From Polytrichum commune (lineage: Eukaryota > Streptophyta > Polytrichopsida > Polytrichales > Polytrichaceae), in contig OX485803.1 of NCBI GenBank assembly GCA_950295325.1, forward strand, positions 76,463,554 through 76,527,553: DNA of 64,000 bases, written 5' to 3'. The notes beneath the pieces are model-generated. The model was not told the origin of the DNA. It did not search any database and worked only from the letters and a program-made list of their open reading frames with translations. The position numbers and the translations under genes were made by a program. This document shows positions 1-11,786 of this stretch, piece after piece. Numbering within the stretch: position 1 is the stretch's first letter; the number at the start of each line of letters is the position of its first letter.

Positions 1-524
1 GGTAGAAGGTGAGCGTTTTGTGTGTAGCGGAGAAGGCAATAGAGATTGGAACGACAAGTTGAATAGAGAATATATGAAGTGTACCAATTCAAACTCCTTC
101 CATCACTTTCGGTTCCTTGCTGAGATTGCGATACAATGCATATTCGTTACCGAGGGTTTGGAATGACACTTTGGCTTAAGAGGCAAAACTCATTGAGAAA
201 AGATTTTTTTCGCGAATATGGAATGAATAGAAACCTTTGCATGAATCCTCCCTTCTGCACTCCATCAATGATACGAGTGATTTGTATACCACCAATTCTT
301 TTAACCCGAAGGTCACAATCGTATGTTATTGCATCTTACAAGGTTGCTAATGGAATTGGTTTGAAGGTTGAGTGAGAATCAATCCCTATGCACCGTCATG
401 TGCTCCATAGCACTTAGAGTAAGCAAATCAAGCTTGCTTGTCAAGACTGACACTCAATGCATGAGAACGTTTACTTATAGCAATGAAAACATAGGAATCA
501 CGATCAGAGTTTATCAAAAATCAC

Positions 525-712
525 TTGAACTGGAGATAGTGTGGTCTTTTGTTGTAGCAAAACATGCATCACTTTGTTTTTCCCTCGTGTCTTTTGAATG
601 ACGCTTAGATCCATGTTTCTTGGCATTAGAGAACTTTGCTTTGTCATGTTCGGGATATGGACACTCAACGGTTCAGTGGTCAATTTCTCCACAACTGTAA
701 TAACTTGTGCAA
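525..712 (-). pseudogene. Retrotransposon gag fragment with zinc knuckle
   Basis: Read on the minus strand, this stretch encodes SCGEIDH, a stop (TGA), then TVECPYPEHDKAKF. This is the CX2CX4HX4C zinc knuckle of a retrotransposon gag protein, with the first Cys changed to Tyr and a nonsense codon right after the His. The knuckle normally binds the element's RNA during packaging. No intact frame continues on either side, so this is a decayed relic. Copia and Gypsy are both possible; I favour Copia only weakly. Confidence 0.5.
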
Positions 713-779
713 CTCTTTAATTCTTTGATGTTGTCTTTGTCCTTTTCCGGGGGGACTAGCAGTATTTTAGAAACAATGT

Positions 780-2234
780 GCCATAAAACATAGGGTATTT
801 AATATTCATTCAAGCTAAAATTTTGAAGAAATTTATATAAAATATTGGGCGGATTAATGTTGGAAACCAATAAAAAAAAAACCATCCAATATAAAATGTT
901 TAAGGGACCACATTTTGCTTCATCAAAGAAGATCGAGGGCTCAAATTTATTCCATGGAGGTTTCTCTTCATTAAGGATACTTTGAACTCCATTATGTTTG
1001 AACATTGACATGAAAGGGTATGTTTGAGACAATATTTGATGTTTTAAATTCTTTTGCAAATGTTGTACAAACTCTTGTTGTCCTACAAATGTTGGACAAT
1101 TGTGTTTCTTAACTAACTAAATTTTAAGGTTGCACTCTACTTGCATTTCCATTATAATATTTTTGTGTAATTAATTTCTATTGTGTTTTTTTCTTGCCAT
1201 ACCACAACAATGCAATCCAATTATTAAAATGCCAATTCACAATGCAACCCCCCCCCCCTTGGCTCATAATCAAAGGCTATAAAAAATTTGTAAGAAAAAT
1301 AGGGATTTTAATAATGATTGCATTCTAGATTTTTAATTACCAACAGGGCATTAAGATTTTAGGCTCAGTAGATTTTTTTTCCTACTTTAAGAACTCATAT
1401 TTTGATTCTTAAAGATAATACCTCCTTTGAAAATAAGTGGTTGTCGCATGTGTCTCCAAAAAGTTACTATGAGTGCCCCCCCCCCCCCGGTCCTTCTCAC
1501 ACTTGTTTTTCGGAGGTGTCTTGCTAATGTAAGTGAAGATTACATAGTCACCTTTGTTTTTCCATTCCTATAGGTTCATGAGGTTTTCCATCTAAAGAAG
1601 CCTTACGTTCAAGTTAGCAACAGTTTGCTTGAGAGCTCAAGCAACAAAAATATCACTACAACTTGGAGGTAGACTACATTCAATCTTGATAATGAGTCTC
1701 ATAAAGTGGTTGGCTTAAACCTTGTCAATGTACACGTGCATTAATGGAGTCTCATGCGCTCATCTCATATCCAAAGAACTAATCTAGACCATGTACATGT
1801 TTTCTTTGACCTTTTGTTGATAGGAAGCGCAAAGGGTCACCCCCATTCAAGCTACGATGAAGCAATTGCCAAGGTCTCAAGAACATGCACCGAAACAAAT
1901 GAACTTATCATGTGCAACACTAGAATGTTTGCCTTTTGCTAAGCAACATTCATTGCGTGTGTCGCGCTATTTGGTGGTTTGGGTACTATGCCATCAATAA
2001 TTGGCATGATGTCCCTCTCTCCAAAGCAGATCTCCATTTGATACTTCCGAACCGTGAAAGAGTTGCCATCGAACACTTTCAAGGACTCAAGAGTCTCGTT
2101 TATCATAGTTGGAAGTGACATATAATTCGTGTTTATATATATATAATAACATTAATACATGTTTTAATAATTGCATAGGGATTAATATTGTACATATATA
2201 TTTTCTAACATACGTTTAAGTTAATGTTTATGTA
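780..2234. other. AT-rich stretch with no recognised gene
   Basis: Only short unsupported open frames occur. Two C homopolymers stand out (about 1247-1258 and 1478-1488). A plus-strand fragment near 1570-1610 reads VFHLKKPYVQV, which loosely recalls the FHVSxLKK motif near the end of Gypsy polyproteins. It is too short to call. Confidence 0.4.
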
Positions 2235-2972
2235 TAGTGTTAAATACATAGAAACTACTATAAATAAAAATGCATTCAAATGTCAAAATATTATGATTTT
2301 TGGTGCAAAACAATAGACAACATTGTAACTAGATAAGCATGTCACATAACCAAATTTGTCTATTATATCAAAGTCAAAGGCATATATTATACTCTCCTAA
2401 CAATCATGGCCTAAGATGAGTAGGGTTCAAAGTGTTGTAATACTTGCTCTCCCAATTTAATTGGCCACAATCGAGTCGGATATTGGTTTGAATTTAAATC
2501 AAGCACTCCAAGATTGGACAAGTGCATTTTGGATGGTAGCTCCAATAGCTTGGAGAGCTGAGACCATTTCAATCATCTAAGACTTTTTGGCCATGCAAAA
2601 AAATCACCCTCCACGTCACATTCTTGTAACATAAGAAACTGCAATCCACACATTGTTGCAAATTTGTTTGTTGCCACTGTTTTATGAAGTTGGCCTCTTG
2701 TTAAATACAACCGTTTAACTCAGTTTGATCCATGTATTAGTCACAAAACACAATATAAGATTGTTATGTTCTTTACAATAACTTTAATGAATACACACAC
2801 AAACACACAAACACACATTATGAGTTTTGATCAATTACTATTCTACAAAACAATATGGGCATTTGCCTATATTGATTTAAGAGCATTTACCTCAGAGTAA
2901 TATGACCTCCTAACTTTTAACAACTAATAGATTGGGTATACTTTGAAATTTTCATTCCTATTTGATTCACCA
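2235..2972 (-). pseudogene. NLR gene fragment A (intron 3 - exon 3 - intron 2)
   Basis: This stretch matches, over its whole length, the part of the TNL gene at about 39.84-40.58 kb, including intron sequence on both sides of exon 3. The exon-3-like part is about 2420-2735 and has small indels and stops. Because introns are included, it arose by DNA duplication and not by retrotransposition. At 2972 the match stops abruptly and TGTGAACCC begins, which looks like the end of an inserted element. The TIR, NB-ARC and main LRR exons are absent, so it is a non-functional fragment. Confidence 0.75.
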
Positions 2973-5320
2973 TGTGAACCCTTTGAGTGGTCCACCACTC
3001 TGCGGGATCACTTTTAGTTAGAATGTTAGCATTAAAAGTTAGAATTGATAGGGAATTTAGGGAAAATTAGTTCATTTAGCATTTAGCCTAGAAGAAAGAA
3101 GGTCAAAATGAAACTAAGTAGTGCTAGAAGATAGCAAAGTAGAAAAAATATGCTAGCTAGTAAAAACAACTAGCTAAGAAAATATTAGTAGATGCTAGCT
3201 ATTAAGCAAATGTTAGTAAATGCTAGCTAAGCAAGTGTTAGTTTATTAGTTAGTGTGAGGCACACAAGACTATTGGAGGTGTTTTAGGTAAGAAGATAAA
3301 ATCGGCTTGAAGACTTTTGAAGACAAAAAAGAAAGAGAGCAAGGGGGCTACTTGCCCACTTGCCCCCTTGCCAACTCGATGGCGGAAAAATTAGAAAGAT
3401 TTCTAAGGGTTTTTTGTCGGAGCCACCTCGGCGAGAGGGTGGCAACCTCAACCGGGAAAACCCCCGAGCCAAAATTTCGGGAAAGAGTTTGAAAAATGGA
3501 TCCGGTGGAGGAGGGGTCCAACCCTTTTGTGAGAGGGTTTAAAAACCCCTCCTTCCACCTTGTAGCTCTCTCTCTTCTTCTAATGCTTGGGCGAAGCCCT
3601 GCTTCAATGTAGTTAGGAAAAAATCCTTTAGCATGCATTTTCAATGACCTAAAAGAAAGGCTTGACAACCTCCTCTACTCTCTCTCCTAGTTAGAATGTG
3701 TGTTTATTAACACACCAACAAAATGATTCCTTCTTTTGTAGAGGTAGGTTGGATGGTAGAGTTTTGAGTGGAGGCATTGTAGACCTCATCTGCCAATGCC
3801 CTGAAGGCTTAGTTCAGAAGCTAGAACAAGATACTTATCATTTTTCTCTTAGAGAGATTTCCTATAGCTATCCATACCGTTTCCCATTTGTGATTTGGTT
3901 AAGATGACAATTAGTTATGAATTTTCAAAGATAGAGTAGAAAAACTGGGTGGTCTTGTGGGTAGCGGCTACTGGATCAGACCTGCGAGCCCAATAGGAAT
4001 TTTAATTCCAAGAAGTTATATTTTTCCCAAGTAGAACTTTTGTGTAGCTTTCCAAAATGGCTTAAAACATTTGATTTGACCATGATTTGAATCAAATATG
4101 AATTATGCAAGATGAGACACATAGTTTGAGAACTTTTTGTTGACTGCTGCATTACAGAGGACCTGCTGGGTTCACTTCGGCTTACCTTTCTAATCAAATA
4201 TTTTTTATCAAATACATATTTTTAATATCTCTCCAGGGTCATATAGAACGTTTGATTTGAATAAGATTTGAATTAGATATGAATTGTTGAAGGTGAAATA
4301 CATAGTTTAAGTCTTCTTGATTGACTGCTGTGTTACAAGGAGTCTGCTGAATTTTTATTAGCTTAACCTGCTGATGTCATAATTTTTCTAGTTAGAGCTT
4401 GTTCATAGCTTTCCAATAGTATAAGGAAAGCCTAGATCCAATTAGTAAGGAAGGTGCTATGAATTTTTGAAGTTAGAAGGTAGATAGGTGGGTTGGAAGG
4501 GTCGGTTGAATCGACCTCACACTTCCAACCCTCATAACTTTTGCATTTCTTATCCGATTCAAGTGATTTTTAGATCATTGGAAAGATAATTAGGTGCACT
4601 AAGTATAAATATTATTCTTAGGATTAAATTACAGTTCAGAATAACTACTTTATATTTTAATTGTTAACGAAGGTACGCTTACTACCAAACTAGTTACAAA
4701 GAAGGAGGCAAGGTCGACGCTAGGGAAGTGGAGCAAGGAAGGAGATAGCGGCTCGGCCTACATCGAGCCCAAGTCAACCGAGGAGAATTGAGGTAAATTT
4801 ACTAACGCTAGCCTTCCATTTAGGGTTGGAGGGAGCGCGGCTAAGGTACGCATCTATAAACCCACTCACCTATCTCGTAAGGTCAAGTGGCTTGACCACT
4901 TGACCGCCAAGGGAATACCCAACTCCATTGTTTTCGGGGCCCTTGGTATGTTTTGTGGTAGTAACTTCATTTATTAGCAAGTTTCGTGTGTGGTAAGTCG
5001 GATTAATCACCGACACGACCACTCTGAATGTTGTTGGTGGAAAGGTGGAGTTAATGACCCGCGAATCCACTATTATGTTGTTGGCCCCATAGATTGGGAG
5101 TAATGGCCCCAATTTATGAAGATTGCGCAACAGGTTGAACCTACAGGTTGCCCGTCACCCTGGTCCCATTGAGTTGCATTTCGTGGTCTATCCAGTGTAA
5201 ACACATTTAACAATGAAAACATACAAAATAAATCGTGAACCCTTGTTGGCAAGAGACCCGAATCGGAAACTTAACTCGGTAGAGTGACACCACCCTTCGA
5301 ACCATTGATGTCCGAAGGGT
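2973..5320. mobile_element. Unresolved retroelement-like block
   Basis: It begins with TGTGAACCC exactly where NLR fragment A is broken, as a TG-starting LTR would. I could not find its matching end or a target duplication. Contents: repeated TGCTAGCTA words (about 3150-3240); a direct repeat of about 185 bp (4045-4195 and 4230-4385) containing TGACTGCTG and TTTGATTTGA; a short minus-strand open frame at 4870-5130. Class is uncertain. Confidence 0.35.
4045..4385. repeat. Diverged direct repeat, about 185-bp period
   Basis: Two adjacent, diverged copies share the words TTTGATTTGA, GATATGAATT / AATATGAATT, ACATAGTTT and TTGACTGCTG in the same order. No coding sense was seen. Confidence 0.6.
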
Positions 5321-5325
5321 TTGAG

Positions 5326-5349
5326 ATTAATATATGGATCAAACAACAT
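5326..5349 (+). repeat. 24-nt piece of the CACTATATTCG-element end
   Basis: Twenty-four consecutive bases (ending ATGGATCAAACAACAT) are identical to 8026-8049. Nearly the same piece recurs at 13706 and 58041, in each case as subterminal sequence of the DUF7869-type elements. Here the CACTATATTCG terminus itself is missing, so this is a truncated footprint. Confidence 0.65.
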
Positions 5350-5489
5350 GTCCTAGTGGCATCAAAAAACTTCATGCAAAAAACTTGCTAACATGCAAGG
5401 AAACACTTGCATCAAGAAAGCCTTTGACTAGGACAGTGTCTAGGACTCAATGTTGTTGGTCTATGACGGATAGTGGCACCCATGTGATT

Positions 5490-5810
5490 TCATTGCCAAG
5501 AATGTTTTGGAGAATGTATAGAGATTAGTGTCAAGAGCGCAGCAGAATATGGAAGTCGAGCGGCTTTTATGTTGAATTTGTGCTCTTGTAAGTGCATTTT
5601 GGTGACCACATAAGGGCCTATATAATGTGCTCGGAATTTCCCTTGTTGTTCGCATCTCTTCTCTTTGTAAGATGTCAACCAATCTCCTACAATGAATGCA
5701 TGGTTGAATTTGACCCTTTTGTCCTGATTGAAATTTTGTGCGAACTACGCCTACTGTATCTTGAGGTTAGTTGTCTACACCATGTTCTTTGCACGCGTTG
5801 CATAAGCATG
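5490..5810 (-). pseudogene. Gypsy integrase C-terminal fragment
   Basis: On the minus strand a degenerate frame reads GDWLTSYKEKRCEQQGKFRAHYIGPYVV in part. This matches the pattern at the end of Gypsy integrases (GDxVWL...K...GPYxV), where the integrase tail precedes the 3' end of pol. It is broken by frame changes and has no surrounding intact integrase core. It is a relic; the assignment rests on one motif. Confidence 0.45.
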
Positions 5811-5899
5811 TGACGTCCACAACTATTCTTAGCCAATGATAGCTTTCATGCACCCTTTCTAGGGTGCATTTAATGTGAAAATGTCCTACATGTCAAGAG

Positions 5900-7987
5900 G
5901 ATTGAAACAAGGTTAGTATTTGTGGCGGGTCTTCCTTTTTGGGGACTTGGAGGAAGCGCATTGTCCACAACCGGGGGTGCCTCATCCGTCCTTCGCTTCA
6001 CCACCACCTCGCAGTTAGGGTTGGAGCTTCACGCCTTGCGAGAATTGAATTGAATTGCATTTGACCCTAAACCTCTATCTTCACTTTGGACAGATGCTTC
6101 AACATCGCTCCTCAATCCTCACAACAAAACTTCAATTCAACCCGCTGCAGAGAATCGTAAACCTTAAACCCAACGAAACCAACTTGCTCTGCGAAGACCG
6201 CGCAGTACCGAACCTCATCAACATCAACACCTGCTTCCAATCCAGCCGTTCTCCTATGTCGGCAAATCAGGAGATCGGAAGCGCAAAATGGTGGAAAATG
6301 GATTGTCGAAGAATGCAAAAACATCGATCGTCTCTCACATGGGCCCAGGACAAAACCTTGATGCCCCCTTAAACCCTAAGTGATGGCTCACTACTATGGG
6401 TAAGTCCTGATTATGATCGCTAAACTTACCAATCCTAATGTTAAATTCACCCAACTCTAACTTTGCCTAAATATTATTACATACACACCTATATGGTAAC
6501 TTTACCAAAGACGCAAGGGAGGGTTTTTACACCATTTATGATATTTATTTTCACTTCCTATTTGGAGTTACGCAATGGTTTAACTTTACAGTTCACCCTC
6601 GATATATGTTAACACCTCGGAGGAAGGAAAATTGTAACACTTATGTGGTGTTATCGCTCTATTATTTATCAGAGGCAACATAGACAATGGGTAACACCTA
6701 CATGAATTATAATTATATGATTTTGGAAATTTTTAAAGTACCATTTATATAAATAAAGGATGAAAATACACAAGATGTGAATTTCATCATACATCTAAGT
6801 GCAATGGAAGACTAAATCTATAGTAGTTTGATGAGATTCTTGTGCATGCCTTTGAAGTGCTTGATTGCTTTGGATGAGGAGGTGTAATATCAGTAGCTTT
6901 TTGTTTCCATAACTGTTTCAAGGTCACTAATGCACTTTCAACATCCTTGGTTCCAACTCTATTGTATCTACCACCACATCACCAATTCGTACATTGTCGA
7001 ATTCTTCAATGGATTCATTATCAACTATATCGTTTCTTTCATCAAACATACCTATGATTTTCTCCTCAATAGTTCTGTAGGGGTTGTTTGGATCAAATTC
7101 CATTTCGTAAAGAAGGAACTCATGTGCATTCATAGTGGTTCATTTTCACTTTCTGCAGCAGTCAAATACATGATGGACCTAATTCAATTCCGCCTAAGTT
7201 ACAAAATGTTATAACCTCACTTTCATCCAAATTAACACTTCTTGAGATGAATTCATTGGAGAAGGGAGCATAATTTTTATAAACTCTGTTAATATTCAAC
7301 AATTAACACTTACTAGTGTATGTATGCGTCTCTACATTCATATTATGTATAAATCTAAATCATGTCTTCATATATATTCCGTTGAAGATAAGTTCCTAGA
7401 CCACAAATAATAATTGTTGAAGTCCAAGATGTAGAGTTGAGCCACGAATAGGACAACGACAAAAGTTGTGGAATAAAACCAAAGTAACTTCGTTGTCCTA
7501 TGTATTTTGATTGACTGAATCTTCAATCACACCAATCTTGTGAAAGCCATTATCTTTTATTCTTTCTTGATATCATCTTCAGTTTCAATTCTATATTTGT
7601 CTATTATTTCATAATTTTTCTATCATTCTAGCATTTCCCGGTTTCCAAGTTGAATCAGACCTTTTCAAATTCAAGGCCTCAGCACTCCACAGTAATAGGT
7701 CCCAAATTACTATTTTGAGCAAAATAAATATTCTGAGTATATTCGAGTCTTGTGTCAAAAAACATTGGATTCCTAAAAATAAGTTACTATGTTTACTATG
7801 TGCCCGCTCTGTGCTCACCGCTTACATAGAAGTGTCGTTCGAGTCCCAGTATCAGTTGCACCAACCCCAACAGTAGTACAACTTGTGCCGGTAGTACACC
7901 GACTCCCCAACCCCAACTAGTCAAAACCCCCAACATTATAAGACGAGCAAAATTATCTGTAACTTCGTCAAGACTACCAAATTTTCG
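5900..7987. other. No supported gene
   Basis: Short open frames occur (105 codons at 6055-6372 plus; 68 codons at 6927-7133 minus, acidic: NNPYRTIEEKIIGMFDERND), but none has a recognisable domain or splice context. The text TATGGGTAAGTCC near 6395 resembles a 5' splice site after a short open frame, but nothing joins to it. Confidence 0.4.
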
Positions 7988-8046
7988 TACTATATTCGTT
8001 AAATTGAGACTTTCTCTAGTCTCAAATTAATATATGGATCAAACAA
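7988..8046 (+). repeat. Left end of DUF7869 element, copy 1 (CACTATATTCG type)
   Basis: The sequence reads TACTATATTCGTTAA, one base off the CACTATATTCGTTAA found at 13668, 29444 (inverted) and 53071. It is followed by the self-complementary GAGACTTTCTCTAGTCTC. It matches 13668-13726 over about 59 bases with two differences. It lies about 470 bp beyond the stop codon of the DUF7869 gene; copy 2 shows the same arrangement at 53071. It is best read as a terminal inverted repeat of the element. Confidence 0.65.
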
Positions 8047-8516
8047 CATTCCGTGTTCCGAAACTATATTGAGAACGATCTCAAATATATTATATGTTCT
8101 AATATCCCAAATCTATTATGTGTGGACATAAGCACATGTGGTAGAGCACTCAACACCAACTTCATCTACAAAAACACTTTGGGTAGAGCACTCCAAACTA
8201 GTTTCACCCAAGAAACATATAAAAGGATTTCTATTATTAGCATGGTCAATAAAATATAGACATTGCAACATACAAAGTGCATGCAATAAATGCATTTTTC
8301 TTCAATGGAAAATTTAGTCCCAAACTTAATAAAAAAATGAACTTCACAACTGTATTGAAATATAGTAAATGGATATTTATCCAACCCCAAACAATATAGC
8401 ATTCGCAAGTTCTACCCAAACTTTGCCCCAAGTTTGAGGAGCACACATATGAGTAATATATATTCGTCGAATTACATATTACACTATAATCATGCTAATA
8501 CAATCCTACCAACTTC

Positions 8517-10003
8517 TCATTCAACGTGGGTTGCTTCTTCTGCGATCCGAGCAAGGTTGTATTTTGCAAAAGTTATGTACTTTTGAGGGATGGACACTGA
8601 TCCACTATGATTTTTCCGTGGTTTCCATGCTATGAATATGGAATCTGTTTCTACCCAAGATGGACCATGCTCAGAATCCACCTTCCACCGAAAGTTAGGG
8701 TTTGTATCCCAGCCTGTATAATGACGAACAACATCTTCATTCCGTGCTGTCGGTCGGTAGTACTCTACTTGTATTTGTCGAAAATGAGGGCTGGAAGTTA
8801 TAAAATTTGGTTTGGACAAAGCTCTTGCCACCCACACTGGCTTTGCATATGTCTCATCTCCAGGACGCAAAATGAGCATATAACCTTCATGACAATCCAC
8901 TGCAATGCGGAAAGATGGTGGCGGACGACTACTAGCAGGCCCCACGTAATGGTCGTCCACATCAAACTCCTCTCGAACCTCTCCATTTCCCAAAAGACTA
9001 GCCTCCGAAGCTTGTACATTGACACGTGTTTGTGGCCAAAACCCATGCCTTAAAGTAAGGGGTGTATCTTGATGAAGGTTTGCCAAAGCGCCACGAACAC
9101 GTGTCCAATATTGTATCCAACTTCCGTAACGAAGCCAACACGATCCACCAACATCCGCCACCCTCAAACTCTCCCAATATTGTATGAAGCCTGATATGCC
9201 TTTACAAATGTCCTCCAAATTCTTCATGGGTATTGGTTTGCAAGGCTTAGGCTCTCCGTCAGGCAACATCGTCCTTCCTTCCCCATCAACACGCCATACA
9301 AGGAGACCCTCCGGCGGGCTCCAGTCTTGTGATGTGCATAACAACTTGTATTGCATGGCGGGGACACCATCGTCACGCATGTAGAACTGAAATTGTTGTG
9401 CCTTCGTATGCCCGATCAATCGGTGAGCTCCGCTTCGAATATACGGTTCTATAAATGCCTTGAAGTCTGGAACCTCCTCGATCATATGGGGGATGACGGG
9501 AATGTTCTCCAAATCCATGTATGACTTCATCAACAATGGGATTGTTGGAAAATCCTCCTCGCGCAACTTCATGCTCCACCGCCCAAAGGACGCATCAATA
9601 TCATCGTGCGTGTGGCCTACCAATAGAAAGGACACAAAAACCTCCTTGAAAATGCCTTTCGCAACCAACAACGACCAATATGCAAAAACATATCTACTTT
9701 TATTGTCCTTCGCACAATTGTCCAATTGGACACGCAGAGTTGGGGGCAAATTCTTGGCAATCACATTTTCACTTGGTGGCTCCGGCAATGAGTGCACGCA
9801 TACATCTCTTCCATCCAAGACCGCTTCATATAGAGGTGTTGATCCCGAGTTTTCAAATAACAATCTTGATGAATAGGACGGCGGTTTCTCCAAATCACGT
9901 AAAAGCTTTGCAAATGACCCTATCGTGTGGTTTGAATCCGCCGGATACAAATCAAGAGCATAATGAGCATATTTGACATCACCATGCCCATGTGCAATCA
10001 TTC
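8517..10003 (-). CDS. DUF7869-type transposase-like gene, exon 2 (copy 1)
   Basis: This is the larger exon of a two-exon gene and is open over 495 codons to a TGA. It starts after a clean acceptor (TTTGCAG/GAATG), and the join across a phase-1 intron (10004-10141) gives VTGMIAHGHGD. Near residue 95 it has LDNCAKDN followed by LLVAKGIFKEVFVSF and GHTHDDID. This D...N...GHTHxDID pattern marks the protein family that Pfam calls DUF7869 (assigned from memory). The family looks like an RNase-H-fold DDE nuclease, so a transposase role is inferred, not shown. The C-terminal 250 residues are rich in Trp and Pro. The exon has no internal stop. The same gene is broken at 53.5-58.0 kb and partly duplicated at 58.0-59.3 kb. 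Confidence 0.7.
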
Positions 10004-10141
10004 CTGCAAAGGCAACCCAATGGTTTAATATTCAACTATAACACCAAAAAATTCACATGGTGTACATGTATGGCCCCAAGTACAAACCTAAACGCACAAA
10101 TTTGTGTTTAGGTAATGCAATGCAATTGTTATCAAAATCAC

Positions 10142-11252
10142 CTGTAACCGAAACAGGAAGCTTAAAAAGGCCGTCCGTGGCTTTGATTCGATTTGCAAAA
10201 CATGGTGAGGCTGTTTTGGCATGGTCCATCTTGTCATGGATGATTGTAAGGACTTCCAAGGGCCTGGAGATGGACAAAGCTCTATTTGTGTAGTAATCAT
10301 TACGGTGTGCCTCTTGCATGTTCACATGCTTGAAATAGTTCATTTGATGTGCGGCATAGGACTCTGTCCCCATCGTGTGTGCATCTCGAAGGCGTTTCAA
10401 CTTCTCGCATTTGGAACAACGAGCAAATTTGTCGCCTCGTCTTTTTGTGATGTATTCGCTAAAGTTCGATTTTTTGATAGCACTCAGTTTCGACAACGAA
10501 ATTGGGTCCAACCCGGCCTTCTCGCCAACTGCGTTTACGTCCAACAATATGTCTTTCCATTTCGTGCCTGTAGGAAGAACCTTCTCCACAACCTTTTCAC
10601 CGGTTGCGAGTGTGCGTGTTTTGTGCGGCATTGCATCGGCAAGGGGGACAATGATGGTTGCCAGAGTGGCTGTTGCTTGTCTCGTTGCTTCTCTTGGTTT
10701 CTTTAAGCCCATGTTCCCATGGTGACGGGCACGGCGGCCTTCATTGGCATACGCGGCTTGTCTATAAAATTCCGCTTTCGACACACCATGAATGGTGTAC
10801 CATGCCGTACAACACACGTCTATGCTCTCAAGGGTGATGACCTTGCGACCCGCTCCGTTCACATGTATCGCCCTATGGACATCAAGTTTTTTGGTGGATC
10901 TTAGACGGAAATCTCCAAGCCACATTTCTTCACGGATGGCCTTCAATTTATCTCTTGGGAACAATTGGCAACAACGATGTACACAACAATCCTTCGTAGC
11001 AACTTCTCTAATAGACTCCTCACAGAGCAACCTTTGACGTTTACACTTATTTGCAGACGGAGTAGGACGTGTCAATGTTTCGTACTTCCGAAGGCCTTTG
11101 CGTGGCCGAATGTTTGCTTGGAGCTCCTGTTGGATTTGGACGTGTCGTCGCTTATGGTCGCGCAAGCTAACCCCCTCAATTGTCACATTCCTCAACGGCC
11201 ACCTTCGCAACGAGAACCTATGAGTTGGATTGACTTCCGAATATACGAGTGA
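10142..11252 (-). CDS. DUF7869-type transposase-like gene, exon 1 (copy 1)
   Basis: This exon is open for about 370 codons and ends at donor ACAG/GTGATT. Visible features: a Cys cluster CCVHRCCQLFP; then VCCTAWYTIHGVSKAEFYR, a typical block of this family; a CX2C pair in FARCSKCEKLK; and IIHDKMDHAKT near the end, which may supply the first acidic residue of a DDE-like site. The same frame continues upstream past one TAA (11253-11255) into an acidic Ser-rich open frame at 11256-11606. Either translation starts within this exon or the copy carries one nonsense mutation. No good splice site was found that removes the TAA. There is no ATG between the TAA and the first family block, which leans toward a damaged copy. 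Confidence 0.65.
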
Positions 11253-11255
11253 TTA

Positions 11256-11606
11256 TAATATAACAACTCCAACGTCCTCGGTGCCAAGGGGGTGTTCATC
11301 AATGCAATCTTGTGGATGTGTGTTACGACAAATACCCTCCGCCACAGCAACTCCACTGTCATTAACAAGTACCACGTCCAAATTCACCCATGAAGCTCGT
11401 GAAAGCCCCGCACATTCCACAATGGGGCAAAAAGGGTCAGATGGCGAAGGACTCCCCAAATGACCTTCATCTGCACTGTCATCAAAACTATCCTCCCCGA
11501 CAATGTCTAGCTCATCCCCAGACAGAGATTTGGTGCTGCCCATGTCTTCAGAGAAGGAATCCCCTCTTCCACCAACTCCCTCCATTACGCCTACACACAT
11601 GCACAT
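11256..11606 (-). pseudogene. Probable N-terminal part of the DUF7869 gene, cut off by an in-frame TAA
   Basis: A 117-codon frame in phase with the next exon carries acidic/Ser text (GDELDIVGEDSFDDSADEG) and candidate ATG starts at about 11582 and 11541. It stops at TAA 11253-11255, 42 bases before the next exon's conserved part. Its phase and composition suggest it was the N terminus. The corresponding part of copy 2 is lost, so this cannot be checked in the window. Confidence 0.4.
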
Positions 11607-11786
11607 GAAACCTCAACAAACATGGACACAACGTAAGGGTCCAAAAGAATCAAATATTGGAAAATGCAAAACATCACGATGAATGGGGACACTGAGGATC
11701 AAGACATTTGCAACACAAATGCAATGTGAGCTCCCAATACTGTGCGCCAGTCCACAAAATGTTCCACAAAATATTTTGGGTGGGAG

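Noticed and set aside
2973-5320. Fifth member of the TGTGAG solo-LTR family
   Set aside because: The start TGTGAACCC is similar but no matching CTCACA end or duplication was found.
6927-7133. Acidic 68-codon minus-strand frame as a gene
   Set aside because: No start context, splice partner or recognisable domain.
8607-9053. 148-codon plus-strand open frame (and its copy at 58622-59068)
   Set aside because: Antisense to the conserved DUF7869 exon. Its presence in both copies only reflects the duplication.
9460-9876. 138-codon plus-strand open frame
   Set aside because: Shadow of the DUF7869 exon on the other strand.
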